Shown here piece after piece: positions 18,631 to 26,899 of a stretch of 64,000 bases of DNA. Source of the stretch: Rhodocyclales bacterium (GTDB taxonomy: Bacteria; Pseudomonadota; Gammaproteobacteria; Burkholderiales; Rhodocyclaceae); the NCBI GenBank assembly GCA_016215645.1, contig JACRIX010000084.1, forward strand, positions 62,001-126,000. The letters are read 5' to 3'. Both the position numbers and the translations under genes were made by a program. The first letter of the stretch is position 1, and every line of letters begins with the position of its first letter. Under the pieces are notes generated by a model. The model searched no databases. It was not told where the DNA came from and was given only the letters and a program-made list of their open reading frames with translations.

Positions 18631-20610
18631 TTAAGCCACAACCGCGGATCGGGTATCCGCCATCTTCTCGCGCTGCCGGATGCGATACCTGCGGTCCGAC
18701 GCCGCCAACAAGCCGCCGAGCGCCATCAGCAGGCAGCCGCCCCAGATCCAGACCACCAGCGGCTTGTGCTGCACGCGCACGATCCACGAGACGTCATCGA
18801 CCGGTTCGCCGAGCGAAACATAGAGATCGCGAAATATGCTGCTGTCGATCGCCGCCTCGGTCATGGGCATCTTCTGCACCAGGTACATCCGCTTCTCGGG
18901 ATACATCACCGTCACCGGCGTGCCGTTGCGACTCACATTGACCGTGGCGCGCACGGCCATGTAGTTTGGTCCGCGCCGCTCCTGGAATTCCATCAGCTGG
19001 AAATCGTAGCCACCGGCCGAGGCGCGCTCGCCGGGCTGCATCTTGACCTCGCTGGCCGTTTCGTAGGACTTGACCACTGACACGCCGAGGATGAAGACGC
19101 CGATGCCGACATGCGCCATCAACATGCCCCACTTCGCCATCGGGATCGAGCGCAGGCGTGCCGGGATCGCCTGACTGCCGCCGCCCCCGTGCTGCAAGTG
19201 CTCCACCAGTTGGGTGGCGCTAGAGGCTATCGCCCAGGCGCCCAGCAGGACGCCGAAGGCCAGCACCGGCGCCCAGCGCCCGAGGGCCAGCGGCAAGGCC
19301 ACGGCGGCCACCAGCGCAATGCCGACCGACCAGCGCAGGCGCGGCCAGAAATCGATCATGCGCGCCTGCTTCCAGCGCGCAAACGGGCCCAGGCCCATCA
19401 GCAGGATCAGCGGCGCCATCAGCGGGAAAAACACCGTCTCGAAATAGGGGGGGCCAACGGAGACCTTGCCCAGCCCCAGCGCATCGAGGAACAGCGGATA
19501 GAGCGTGCCCAACAGCACGGCGCCCGCGGCCACGACCAGCAGCACGTTATTCACCAGCAGGAAGGTTTCGCGCGAGGCCATCTCGAACTTGCCGCCAAGA
19601 CCGACCGAGGGCGCACGCCACGCGAACAACAGCAGCGATACGCCGACCACCAGCACCAGGAAGCCGAGCACGAACACACCGCGACGCGGATCGGTGGCAA
19701 AGGCGTGCACCGAAGTCAGCACGCCCGAACGGACCAGGAAGGTTCCCAGCAGCGAGAGCGAAAACGCCATGATCGCCAGCAGCACGGTCCAGTTCTTGAA
19801 GCCGCCGCGCTTCTCGGTAACGGCCAGCGAGTGGATCAGGGCCGTGCCCACCAGCCAGGGCATGAAGGATGCATTCTCCACCGGATCCCAGAACCACCAG
19901 CCGCCCCACCCCAGTTCGTAGTACGCCCACCAGGAGCCGATCGCGATCCCCAGCGTCAGGAACATCCAGGCCACCGTGGTCCACGGCCGCGACCAACGCG
20001 CCCAGGCCGCATCCAGACGACCGGAAATCAGGGCTGAAACAGCAAACGCAAACGCGACCGCGAAGCCCACATAGCCCATGTACAGCAAGGGAGGATGGAT
20101 CGCCATGCCCGGATCCTGCAATAGCGGATTCAGGTCCCGGCCATCGGCGGCGGCAGGCAACAGGCGATCGAAGGGATTCGAGGTGAGCAGCAGGAAGAGC
20201 ACGAAGCCGACGGTAATCAGGCCCATCACGCCCAGCGCATTGGCCACGGTTTGCAAGGGCAGGCGCTGGCTGAACATCGCCACCGAAATGGTCCACACCG
20301 AAAGAATGAAAACCCAGAGCAGCATCGAGCCTTCATGCCCGCCCCAGACCGCCGTGACCTTGTAAAAGGTCGGCAGCATCGAATTCGAGTTCTGCGCCAC
20401 ATACAGCACGGAAAAATCATTGCCGACAAAGGCCGTGACCAGGCAAGCGAAGGCGATGCACATCACCAGGAACTGCGCGGCGGCGGCGGGTCGGGCGATG
20501 CTCATCAGTCGAACGTCGCCGCGAATGCCCCCGACGATCGGGACGATACCCTGCACCAGCGCCACGCCCAGCGCCAGGATCAGGGAAAACTGGCCAAGTT
20601 CAGGAATCAT
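18631..20610 (-). CDS. ccmF: Heme lyase component CcmF
   Basis: 659 aa polytopic membrane protein, the usual length. The periplasmic heme-handling WWD motif is seen as WGGWWFWDPVENASFMPW at about residues 230-248. About 14-15 hydrophobic helices cover the rest, with a large periplasmic loop near the C-terminus (about 510-615). CcmF transfers heme from CcmE to apocytochrome with CcmH. No ccmA, ccmB, ccmC, ccmD or ccmE gene is present in this window, so those must lie elsewhere if System I is complete. Confidence 0.97.
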   Translation of the reverse strand: MIPELGQFSLILALGVALVQGIVPIVGGIRGDVRLMSIARPAAAAQFLVMCIAFACLVTAFVGNDFSVLYVAQNSNSMLPTFYKVTAVWGGHEGSMLLWVFILSVWTISVAMFSQRLPLQTVANALGVMGLITVGFVLFLLLTSNPFDRLLPAAADGRDLNPLLQDPGMAIHPPLLYMGYVGFAVAFAFAVSALISGRLDAAWARWSRPWTTVAWMFLTLGIAIGSWWAYYELGWGGWWFWDPVENASFMPWLVGTALIHSLAVTEKRGGFKNWTVLLAIMAFSLSLLGTFLVRSGVLTSVHAFATDPRRGVFVLGFLVLVVGVSLLLFAWRAPSVGLGGKFEMASRETFLLVNNVLLVVAAGAVLLGTLYPLFLDALGLGKVSVGPPYFETVFFPLMAPLILLMGLGPFARWKQARMIDFWPRLRWSVGIALVAAVALPLALGRWAPVLAFGVLLGAWAIASSATQLVEHLQHGGGGSQAIPARLRSIPMAKWGMLMAHVGIGVFILGVSVVKSYETASEVKMQPGERASAGGYDFQLMEFQERRGPNYMAVRATVNVSRNGTPVTVMYPEKRMYLVQKMPMTEAAIDSSIFRDLYVSLGEPVDDVSWIVRVQHKPLVVWIWGGCLLMALGGLLAASDRRYRIRQREKMADTRSAVVA

Positions 20611-20680
20611 CGAATTGCTCCAAGTGCGGCACCGGCCGCTGCGAAATCAGGTCAACACAAACGCAAACAACGTGCCAGTA

Positions 20681-21244
20681 TCAATTCTTGCGCGGAGGAA
20701 CCGCGGCAGTTCGAGCAATGCGCTCCCGCCATTCCCAGACCGCCGCTTCGGCACGACGACGAAACGGGTCATCCGGTTTCGCCCGGTGCAACCAGGCTTC
20801 CATGGCTTCCAGCGCACCCCGGTAATCCCCCAGACCTTCGAAGGCCTCGGCCATGCCGTAGTAGGCATTCATCTGATTGGGGTTGAGACTGCTTGCGCCG
20901 TCGAAGAAATCGAGGGCTTCCTTATAGCGTTTCTGTCCCAACAAGGCAAACCCCATGTTGACGTGGGCCTCGGGCATCATCGGTGCCAGTTGCAAGACCC
21001 GGTGGAAAGCCGTGATCGCGTGCTCGTACTGTTTGGCATGGAGCATGACGACACCTTGTTGGAAACGGCGGTCGATCTCCTCCTTGCGCTTCTGGTCCAC
21101 GTGGGTCTTGAGGTCCGCCTCGCTGCTGCCGTTGATCCAGCGATCGAGCAGATAGCCGCCGCCAACCACCAGCAACACCGTCACGGCCAGGGCAAGAATG
21201 CGCACATCAGGGCGTTTGTGCACCGGCAGCGTCGCATCAGCCAT
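20681..21244 (-). CDS. TPR protein in cytochrome maturation operon (NrfG/CcmI-like)
   Basis: 187 aa from ATG 21244, overlapping the end of the oxidase-like gene by 8 nt. An N-terminal membrane helix (about 15-34, VRILALAVTVLLVVGGGYLL) is followed by three to four TPR units (FQQGVVMLHAKQYEHAITAF, PEAHVNMGFALLGQKRYKEA, MNAYYGMAEAFEGLGDY). Membrane-anchored TPR proteins of this kind in ccm operons hold apocytochromes for the heme lyase. The operon also has a full-length CcmI, so this may be a specialised second chaperone. Confidence 0.8.
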   Translation of the reverse strand: MADATLPVHKRPDVRILALAVTVLLVVGGGYLLDRWINGSSEADLKTHVDQKRKEEIDRRFQQGVVMLHAKQYEHAITAFHRVLQLAPMMPEAHVNMGFALLGQKRYKEALDFFDGASSLNPNQMNAYYGMAEAFEGLGDYRGALEAMEAWLHRAKPDDPFRRRAEAAVWEWRERIARTAAVPPRKN

Positions 21245-22601
21245 GGCGCAGCACCCGCAGCGAAACCCCTGGCCACAACTGGCGCAGCACCAGTACCAGG
21301 AACATCAGGATGCCGATGGTTGCCAGCGTCCCGCCCAGGCCCAACACCATGCGCGACAGGGTTTCAACGCTGAACTCGATCCCGACATTGCCGGCCATCT
21401 TGCGCGGCGCCCCCATCAGGCCGGCGCCTGCCAGGCCGGCCATCATCATCAGAATGCCATTTCCATAGAGCCGCAGTTGCCAGTCGATGCTGCCGCGCGC
21501 CGGCATCGCGCAACCGAGCCGCGACAGCACGCCGTAGGTCAGGCCCATGAAGGACAAGGTGACGGCGCCGATGGTGCCATGGTAATGGGCCGTCACCAGT
21601 GTGGTCTGGCCGTCGATCAGGGCCCCCAGAATTACGCCGCAAACCAGCAGCAGCATGGACAGCGACAGGCCCGTTGCCGGCCGGATCCGGGCCCGCCAGT
21701 GCCGCAGCAGCAGCACGCCACCGAGGCCAAGCGGAATCTGCCAACTGGTCCATTGCATCAGGCGGGTGAAGGCGGTGAAATGCTCGGGGCTCGTCGGGCC
21801 ATAAAGCAGCAGCAGCGGTGCCAGCAGCGCCGGCACGGCACCCGCCACGATCAGAATGCGCAACCAGCGACATGCGGGCAGGCGGATCTGGGCAGCACTC
21901 AAGCCAATCCAGGCGATCAGCATCAGGGTGGTCAGGCAGAACTGCCAGATGTGTCCGGCGCCCCAGAACAGGGTTTCGAAAAATGCCAGGCCGGCGAGGC
22001 CATCGGGCATCAAGAGCCAAGTCGCCATCAACACCGCCAGGGCTGTCAGCACCACCAAGGCGGCCAGCCACAAACCCAGATCCGTCAGCTCCGGCAAAGA
22101 GTCGGCGCTGACGACACGGCGAATCGCACCGGCCCCCGCCTCGCGCACCACCGCCAATGCCACCAGCAGCACGGCCAGGCCATACACGCCGAGTCCGGCA
22201 AGGAACCACGGACTGTCGAGCACCGGGACATAGTTGCTCATCAGCGGCCGGATGGCCCCCAGGGCCGGCGACACGGCCATCATCACGGCGCCGAGGGCGG
22301 CCAGCACCAGGGCCAGCCAGTGCCAGGCGGCAGGGCGATTCCGCGCGGCAAGGCTCCACAGCGTGGCGGCGAAGGCCATGAACCAGACCCATTGCGACAA
22401 ATCGACGTGCAGTGTCAGCGCCACCCGGTAGAACTCGTTTCCCGGAAACAGCGCGCCAAGGCCGGGCACCCGTGCCATCACGATCAGGATCGCGAACAGG
22501 CTCGATGCCGCCACGGCGGCCGTGGCCAGCACCAGCCAGCCCAGCGCCAGGTTCGCCCCGGGCTCGTTGTGCTCGGCTGGCAGCATCGCCGCTAGCCTCA
22601 T
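21237..22601 (-). CDS. Heme-copper oxidase subunit I-like membrane protein
   Basis: 454 aa from ATG 22601, which overlaps the ccsA stop (ATGA). It has about 12 hydrophobic helices. Candidate heme or metal histidines are in LTLHVDLSQW, GAGHIWQF, SPEHFTAF and TAHYHGTIGA. This recalls cbb3/NO-reductase subunit I, but the tandem CuB histidine pair is a single His and no HxxxY cross-link is seen. No subunit II or cytochrome subunit is nearby. Its position between ccsA and ccmF suggests a role in heme or redox handling during cytochrome assembly, or an unlinked small oxidase. The dispersed repeat at 22098-22125 adds a loop with RRVVSADS. Confidence 0.7.
   Translation of the reverse strand: MRLAAMLPAEHNEPGANLALGWLVLATAAVAASSLFAILIVMARVPGLGALFPGNEFYRVALTLHVDLSQWVWFMAFAATLWSLAARNRPAAWHWLALVLAALGAVMMAVSPALGAIRPLMSNYVPVLDSPWFLAGLGVYGLAVLLVALAVVREAGAGAIRRVVSADSLPELTDLGLWLAALVVLTALAVLMATWLLMPDGLAGLAFFETLFWGAGHIWQFCLTTLMLIAWIGLSAAQIRLPACRWLRILIVAGAVPALLAPLLLLYGPTSPEHFTAFTRLMQWTSWQIPLGLGGVLLLRHWRARIRPATGLSLSMLLLVCGVILGALIDGQTTLVTAHYHGTIGAVTLSFMGLTYGVLSRLGCAMPARGSIDWQLRLYGNGILMMMAGLAGAGLMGAPRKMAGNVGIEFSVETLSRMVLGLGGTLATIGILMFLVLVLRQLWPGVSLRVLRHG
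22098..22125 (+). repeat. Dispersed 28-bp repeat, copy 2 (inside oxidase-like gene)
   Basis: Reads AAGAGTCGGCGCTG, then ACGAC, then ACGGCGAAT. On the coding (minus) strand it is read in frame and encodes RRVVSADS in an inter-helix loop. Confidence 0.8.
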
Positions 22602-23413
22602 ACCGCCCCCTTGTGCGGCGATTCGGTAATGAAGGGCACGCCAAAGAAGGTCAGAAAGGCGAACACGAAGACGCCGATGATCATCCACGAACCGAGCACA
22701 GGAGAGGATTTCATGGTCAAACGCCAATGCAAGGCGAATGCCAGCATGATCCAGGTGATGAAGGACCAGGTCTCCAGCGGGTCCCAGGCCCAGTAGCGTC
22801 CCCAGGCATCCTGCGCCCAGATCGCGCCGGAAATCAGCATCAGGGTCTGGAAGATGATACCCAGGGCCATGAAGCGGTAGGCCAGGTCGTCGAGGCGCTC
22901 GTCCGCCGGCAGGCTGGCAAAGCGCGAGATGCCGATGCCGGCACGGCGCAGCAGGATCACGCCGGCCATGCCGACCGCCACCAGCACGGTGCCGAGGAAC
23001 AGCTTGGACAAGCCGACGTGGATGTAAAGCCAGGGCGTGCGAAAGCTGCGCGGAAAATGCCCGTCATGGGTGCTCGACAAGGCCATCCAGCCCAGCAGGA
23101 CGAAAATGATCGGCATGACCACCGCGGCCGTGCCGCGAATCGGCGGATAGCGCCAGTAGGCCAGCGCAAAAATCAGGCTGAAGCTCCAGACATTGCTGGC
23201 AAGGATTTCGAACAGGGTAATGAACGGTCCGTGGCCGAGGCGCTCCCAGCGCAGGCCGAGCGAGGCGCTGAGCAGGACGATGCCGAGCACCAGGCTGCCG
23301 AGCACGAAGCGATGCGGCGCCTTATTCAGCACCACACCGAAGATCGCCACCACTCCCGAGAGCACATAGCTGACCACCGCCACCCAGAGGATCTGCAACT
23401 CACGCTGTTCCAT
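22598..23413 (-). CDS. ccsA: CcsA/ResC-type cytochrome c assembly protein
   Basis: 271 aa from ATG 23413. It has eight or so membrane helices and the WWD heme motif as AWGRYWAWDPLETWSF near residue 215, flanked by conserved histidines. It belongs to the CcsA/CcmC/CcmF superfamily and in length and layout is the System II (Ccs) type rather than CcmC. It is the first gene of the maturation operon, overlapping the oxidase-like gene. Its usual System II partner ResB is encoded at 25868-26899 in a separate operon. Confidence 0.9.
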   Translation of the reverse strand: MEQRELQILWVAVVSYVLSGVVAIFGVVLNKAPHRFVLGSLVLGIVLLSASLGLRWERLGHGPFITLFEILASNVWSFSLIFALAYWRYPPIRGTAAVVMPIIFVLLGWMALSSTHDGHFPRSFRTPWLYIHVGLSKLFLGTVLVAVGMAGVILLRRAGIGISRFASLPADERLDDLAYRFMALGIIFQTLMLISGAIWAQDAWGRYWAWDPLETWSFITWIMLAFALHWRLTMKSSPVLGSWMIIGVFVFAFLTFFGVPFITESPHKGAV

Positions 23414-23505
23414 CACGCTCCATCACGGCACCAGGCCATTGCCCGCCGAAACACCAGATTCCGGACGGTAGAATGAAATCTTTGCGGCTATCGGGAACAT
23501 CGTTT

Positions 23506-24144
23506 ATGGAAGGAAATCCATCGCTCAGGAAAGTGGGCGCATTGCGGTCGGGTTCCCGCCTACTGACCGCAGCCTTGCTGATCGGTTCCGCCGCCGTCGG
23601 CGCTCAGGGCACGGCGGGTTCCGGCCCGATAGCGAATTGTATCGAATGCCATGGCAGTGACGGCATCGGTACCGAGCCGGACATCCCGCACCTGAACGGC
23701 ATGCCCGAGCACCTTCTGACCACGATGATGGAAGCCTTTCGCGACGGCAAGCGCCCGCTGAAAGTGAGAGTGCACCGCGAGATACCCGCCGGCGATGTCG
23801 CGCCGATCGCCAGGCACTATGCCCTGCAGAAGGCCGCGCGGCCGAAATCCTCGACCACACCGGAACTTGTCGCCCGCGGCGAAAGCCTTTACCTGAAGCG
23901 CTGCGCCGATTGCCACCTCGACAACGGCCGCGATTCGGACAAGGAGGCGCCGCTGACCGCCGCACAATCGCTGAGCTACCTGGTGGCGCAAACCCTGGCC
24001 TACAAGACCGGCGAGCGGAAATTTCCCTACCTGATGGATGGTGCCTACCGCGACCTGAGCAACGAGGACTTGACCGCGATTGCCCACTTCTTCGCCGCAC
24101 AGGACCAGGTCGCGCCGCAACAGGGACGCCGCCGCCGGCGTTGA
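23506..24144 (+). CDS. Diheme class I cytochrome c
   Basis: 212 aa from ATG 23506 (an upstream ATG at 23473 is in frame). A signal peptide (LLTAALLIGSAAVGAQG) is followed by two cytochrome domains with CIECHGSDG and CADCHLDNG, about 105 residues apart. The layout resembles cytochrome c4/c553 and the cytochrome subunits of flavocytochromes. The C-terminus is a run of Arg. It is divergent from ccsA and ends just before a copy of the dispersed repeat. Confidence 0.87.
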   Translation: MEGNPSLRKVGALRSGSRLLTAALLIGSAAVGAQGTAGSGPIANCIECHGSDGIGTEPDIPHLNGMPEHLLTTMMEAFRDGKRPLKVRVHREIPAGDVAPIARHYALQKAARPKSSTTPELVARGESLYLKRCADCHLDNGRDSDKEAPLTAAQSLSYLVAQTLAYKTGERKFPYLMDGAYRDLSNEDLTAIAHFFAAQDQVAPQQGRRRRR

Positions 24145-24160
24145 TGGCGGCGCTGATGCC

Positions 24161-24189
24161 AGGAGTCGGCGCTGGCGCCACGGCGATTT
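24161..24189 (+). repeat. Dispersed repeat, copy 3 (intergenic)
   Basis: Reads AGGAGTCGGCGCTG, then GCGCC, then ACGGCGATTT, in the gap between two convergent genes. Confidence 0.8.
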
Positions 24190-24201
24190 TCACCGTCACG
24201 T

Positions 24202-25782
24202 TCAGCCGTGCAACAGAATGGCCGCCGGCGTCGATTCGAGCACGCCCCGGCGCACGTGCTCGTGCATCTCGACATCGAGCACGTCGAGCGGATTGAAATC
24301 GTCGCTGAGTATCGTTCCGTCGATCGAGGGCCCAAGCACCCTGCCCTGGCGAAGCCCGAGCCCCAGCACCGCACTCGCCATGGGATGAACATCGGCGACG
24401 GACGCCGCCAGGGCGGCGTCGAGCGCCCGGTTGGCGGCGAGCACCACCACGTTGCCGCCTTTCGCCGCCCGATCGGCCTGGTCGAACAGGGGGAAGGCCG
24501 CCACCTCTGAAAACTGCGTACGCAACGTGCGTACCACCGTCGGCAGCAGTTCCGATTCAGCGCGCCTGCTGCCGATCACATTGATGGCGACGACGCCGTC
24601 GGGCGCCAGGCGCGCCTTTACCCGCGCCAGGGCTTCGCGGCTCAGCAGGTGGCTGGGCGTGACGTCGCCGGTGAAGGCGTCCATGATCACCAGATCGAAG
24701 CGGCGGCCATCCCGCGCCAGAAACAGGCGCGCATCCTCGATCACCACCGGCCGCGCCAGCTTCAGGTTGAAATAGGTTTCGGCCATAGTAACGACTGCCG
24801 GATCGATGTCGATCGACTCGACCTCGACGCCGCGCCGCTGCAAACGATCCGCCACCACGCCGGCACCGAGGCCGACGATCAGCGCCGAGCGGATGTCGCC
24901 CTTGACCGCCAGCGGCAGGGCCTCGAGCAGATAGGGATACTCATAGATGGACTGCCCGGTCTGGCGATCGATGCCGCCCTGCACCACACCGTCGATCAGC
25001 AGTTCGCGGACGCTGCCGTTCGAGCCGATGTAGTCGACGACCTTGACGTTGCCATAGTAGCTGTCGTGGCTGGCAATCAGGCGTGCCTGGGTGCCGTCGG
25101 GCAGCAGTGCCGTCGGCAGTTCCCGCGCCATCGGCCACTGCGCCGCCAGCAGTACCAGCAGGCCCGCGAGCGCCGCCTTGCGTCGGCGAAAGATCAGGAA
25201 ATAGGCCAGCCCCAGCAGCACCAGCAACGCGCCGCAAAGCTGGAAGGCGCGCGCCACGCCGAGGTAGGCAATGATCACGTAGCCGGCCAGCGCCGTGCCC
25301 AGCATGCTGCCGACGGTGGACAGTGCATACAGGATCCCGACGGTGCGCCCCAGCCGCCCCAGTTCAAGCGTGGCGATACGGACCACATACGGCGAAACGC
25401 AACCGAGCAAGAGCAAGGCCGGGCCGAACAGCAGGCTTGCGCTGAGCAGTGCGCCGGCGCGCAGCCCGACCGGCACCGTCATCTGGATCACCACCGACTT
25501 GAGCACCGGCACCAGCATCACCAGCACGCCGGACACCGCGATGATGCCGTACAGCCAGTCGGCGGAAGGCCGACGATCGGCAAGAAAGCCGCCCAGGGCA
25601 TAGCCGATCGACAATGACAACAGGGTCACCGTGATCAGCGCAGTCCAGACGAACAGGCTGACGCCGAAGAAGGGGCCGATCACCCGCGCCCCCAGCACCT
25701 CGATCACCATCACCAGGCCACCACAGAGCGTGGTCGTCAGCATCAGGAAATAGCGGAAGGCGGGCGAGTCGTGATGTGTCAT
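24202..25782 (-). CDS. Fused membrane / spermidine-synthase-like protein
   Basis: 526 aa from ATG 25782, chosen because the first membrane helix follows directly; ATG 25830 is also in frame. The N-terminal half has six to seven membrane helices. The C-terminal half is a Rossmann-fold aminopropyl/methyltransferase domain (ALIVGLGAGVVADRLQ, VESIDIDPAVV, DLVIMDAFTGD). Such fusions are widespread and mostly uncharacterised; true polyamine synthesis is not assured. It is the last gene of the operon with ResB and a radical SAM protein. Confidence 0.82.
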   Translation of the reverse strand: MTHHDSPAFRYFLMLTTTLCGGLVMVIEVLGARVIGPFFGVSLFVWTALITVTLLSLSIGYALGGFLADRRPSADWLYGIIAVSGVLVMLVPVLKSVVIQMTVPVGLRAGALLSASLLFGPALLLLGCVSPYVVRIATLELGRLGRTVGILYALSTVGSMLGTALAGYVIIAYLGVARAFQLCGALLVLLGLAYFLIFRRRKAALAGLLVLLAAQWPMARELPTALLPDGTQARLIASHDSYYGNVKVVDYIGSNGSVRELLIDGVVQGGIDRQTGQSIYEYPYLLEALPLAVKGDIRSALIVGLGAGVVADRLQRRGVEVESIDIDPAVVTMAETYFNLKLARPVVIEDARLFLARDGRRFDLVIMDAFTGDVTPSHLLSREALARVKARLAPDGVVAINVIGSRRAESELLPTVVRTLRTQFSEVAAFPLFDQADRAAKGGNVVVLAANRALDAALAASVADVHPMASAVLGLGLRQGRVLGPSIDGTILSDDFNPLDVLDVEMHEHVRRGVLESTPAAILLHG

Positions 25783-25867
25783 GTGAGCGTTGGCGGCGAT
25801 AGGCCAGGTGGGAACGCTTTTGCTGTGCATGAAGCGTGCCCGTGACGAGCGAAAGTCTGACGCGAGT

Positions 25868-26899
25868 CTATCCGGCCTGCCAGGGCTTGGCCGCAAACTT
25901 GCGCGCGAAATGCCAAGCCAGCGCAAGCACGGCCAGCGCACAGGCCGCCAGCAACCAGGGCATGGTCCAGTCGTAAAACACGTTGTAGCCCATCCAGGTC
26001 GTCAGCCCCAGATAGACCAGCCGTCCGGCGGGGAGCTGCACCGCGTCGCCCGGGCGCAACGTGGCGACCCGCCAGGAGAAGTCGAGCGTCACCTGATGCT
26101 CCCCGGGCTGGCGAAACCATCCCGGCTTTTGCGGATCGATGAGCACCCCGGGAATGATCAGCCTGGTCAGGATATTCATCTCGCCAAGGCGCCACTGGCT
26201 GGATTGGTCATCCTTGTACAGCGGGTAGCTGGGGAAGATCACCGAGCCCAGCTGGGGGCTTCCGTCGCTCGGCTCCCAGCGGAACAATCCGGCAAAGCCC
26301 TTGTTCGGCGAAACATAAAAGCGGTAACCGTGGATCACCAGCGGCTCCTGGTCGCCGATTTCCTCGGTGTGCGGAATCCCGGCCTCGTCACGCCAGCGCA
26401 GCTTGTTTCGAGTCGAGTCGCGTTGCAGGCCCGGTTTGTATTCGATCTGGAAGCCAAGGTTCTCGAAGCGGATGGCGTCCTTCCTGCCCCAGTGCCAGGG
26501 CCCGGCCTCGATCCGGTCGAGGCCGCTGAATTCGCCACCGGTAAGGACTTCCGCCGTCGCCCGCAGGTAGGTCATGCGTCCCAGGGCCACCAGCACGATG
26601 ATCAGGATCAGCGCCAGGTGAAAGACGAGCAGCGGCAGTTGCCGGCGAAAGGTCTTGTTGCTCACCACTGCGGCAAACAGGTTGATCGAGAGCATCGTCA
26701 GCGGCAGCACCAGCGGCGGCGTCGCATGGCCCTCGCCGCCGCGGTCATAGACATAGATGACCGCCACGAGCAGGAGCACCAGGCAGACCAGGGTCAGCTT
26801 GAGCGAGCCGACCGCTGCCGCCATCCTCAGCCACCGCGCGGGCTCGGCATCGACCGCAGGCGCGACCGCTAGCGACGAAGGAGGCGGATCAGTCGACAT
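25868..26899 (-). CDS. resB: ResB-like cytochrome c biogenesis protein
   Basis: 343 aa from ATG 26899, which overlaps the preceding radical SAM gene by 11 nt and has a GAAGGGC ribosome-binding site. Membrane helices at about 30-50, 65-85 and 95-115, a periplasmic domain (about 120-310) with FYVSPNKGFAG, and a final helix (WTMPWLLAACALAVLALAWHF) match the ResB/Ccs1 layout, though shorter than typical ResB (450 aa or more). ResB works with CcsA in System II cytochrome c maturation. The matching ccsA is in another operon 2.5 kb away. Confidence 0.85.
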   Translation of the reverse strand: MSTDPPPSSLAVAPAVDAEPARWLRMAAAVGSLKLTLVCLVLLLVAVIYVYDRGGEGHATPPLVLPLTMLSINLFAAVVSNKTFRRQLPLLVFHLALILIIVLVALGRMTYLRATAEVLTGGEFSGLDRIEAGPWHWGRKDAIRFENLGFQIEYKPGLQRDSTRNKLRWRDEAGIPHTEEIGDQEPLVIHGYRFYVSPNKGFAGLFRWEPSDGSPQLGSVIFPSYPLYKDDQSSQWRLGEMNILTRLIIPGVLIDPQKPGWFRQPGEHQVTLDFSWRVATLRPGDAVQLPAGRLVYLGLTTWMGYNVFYDWTMPWLLAACALAVLALAWHFARKFAAKPWQAG

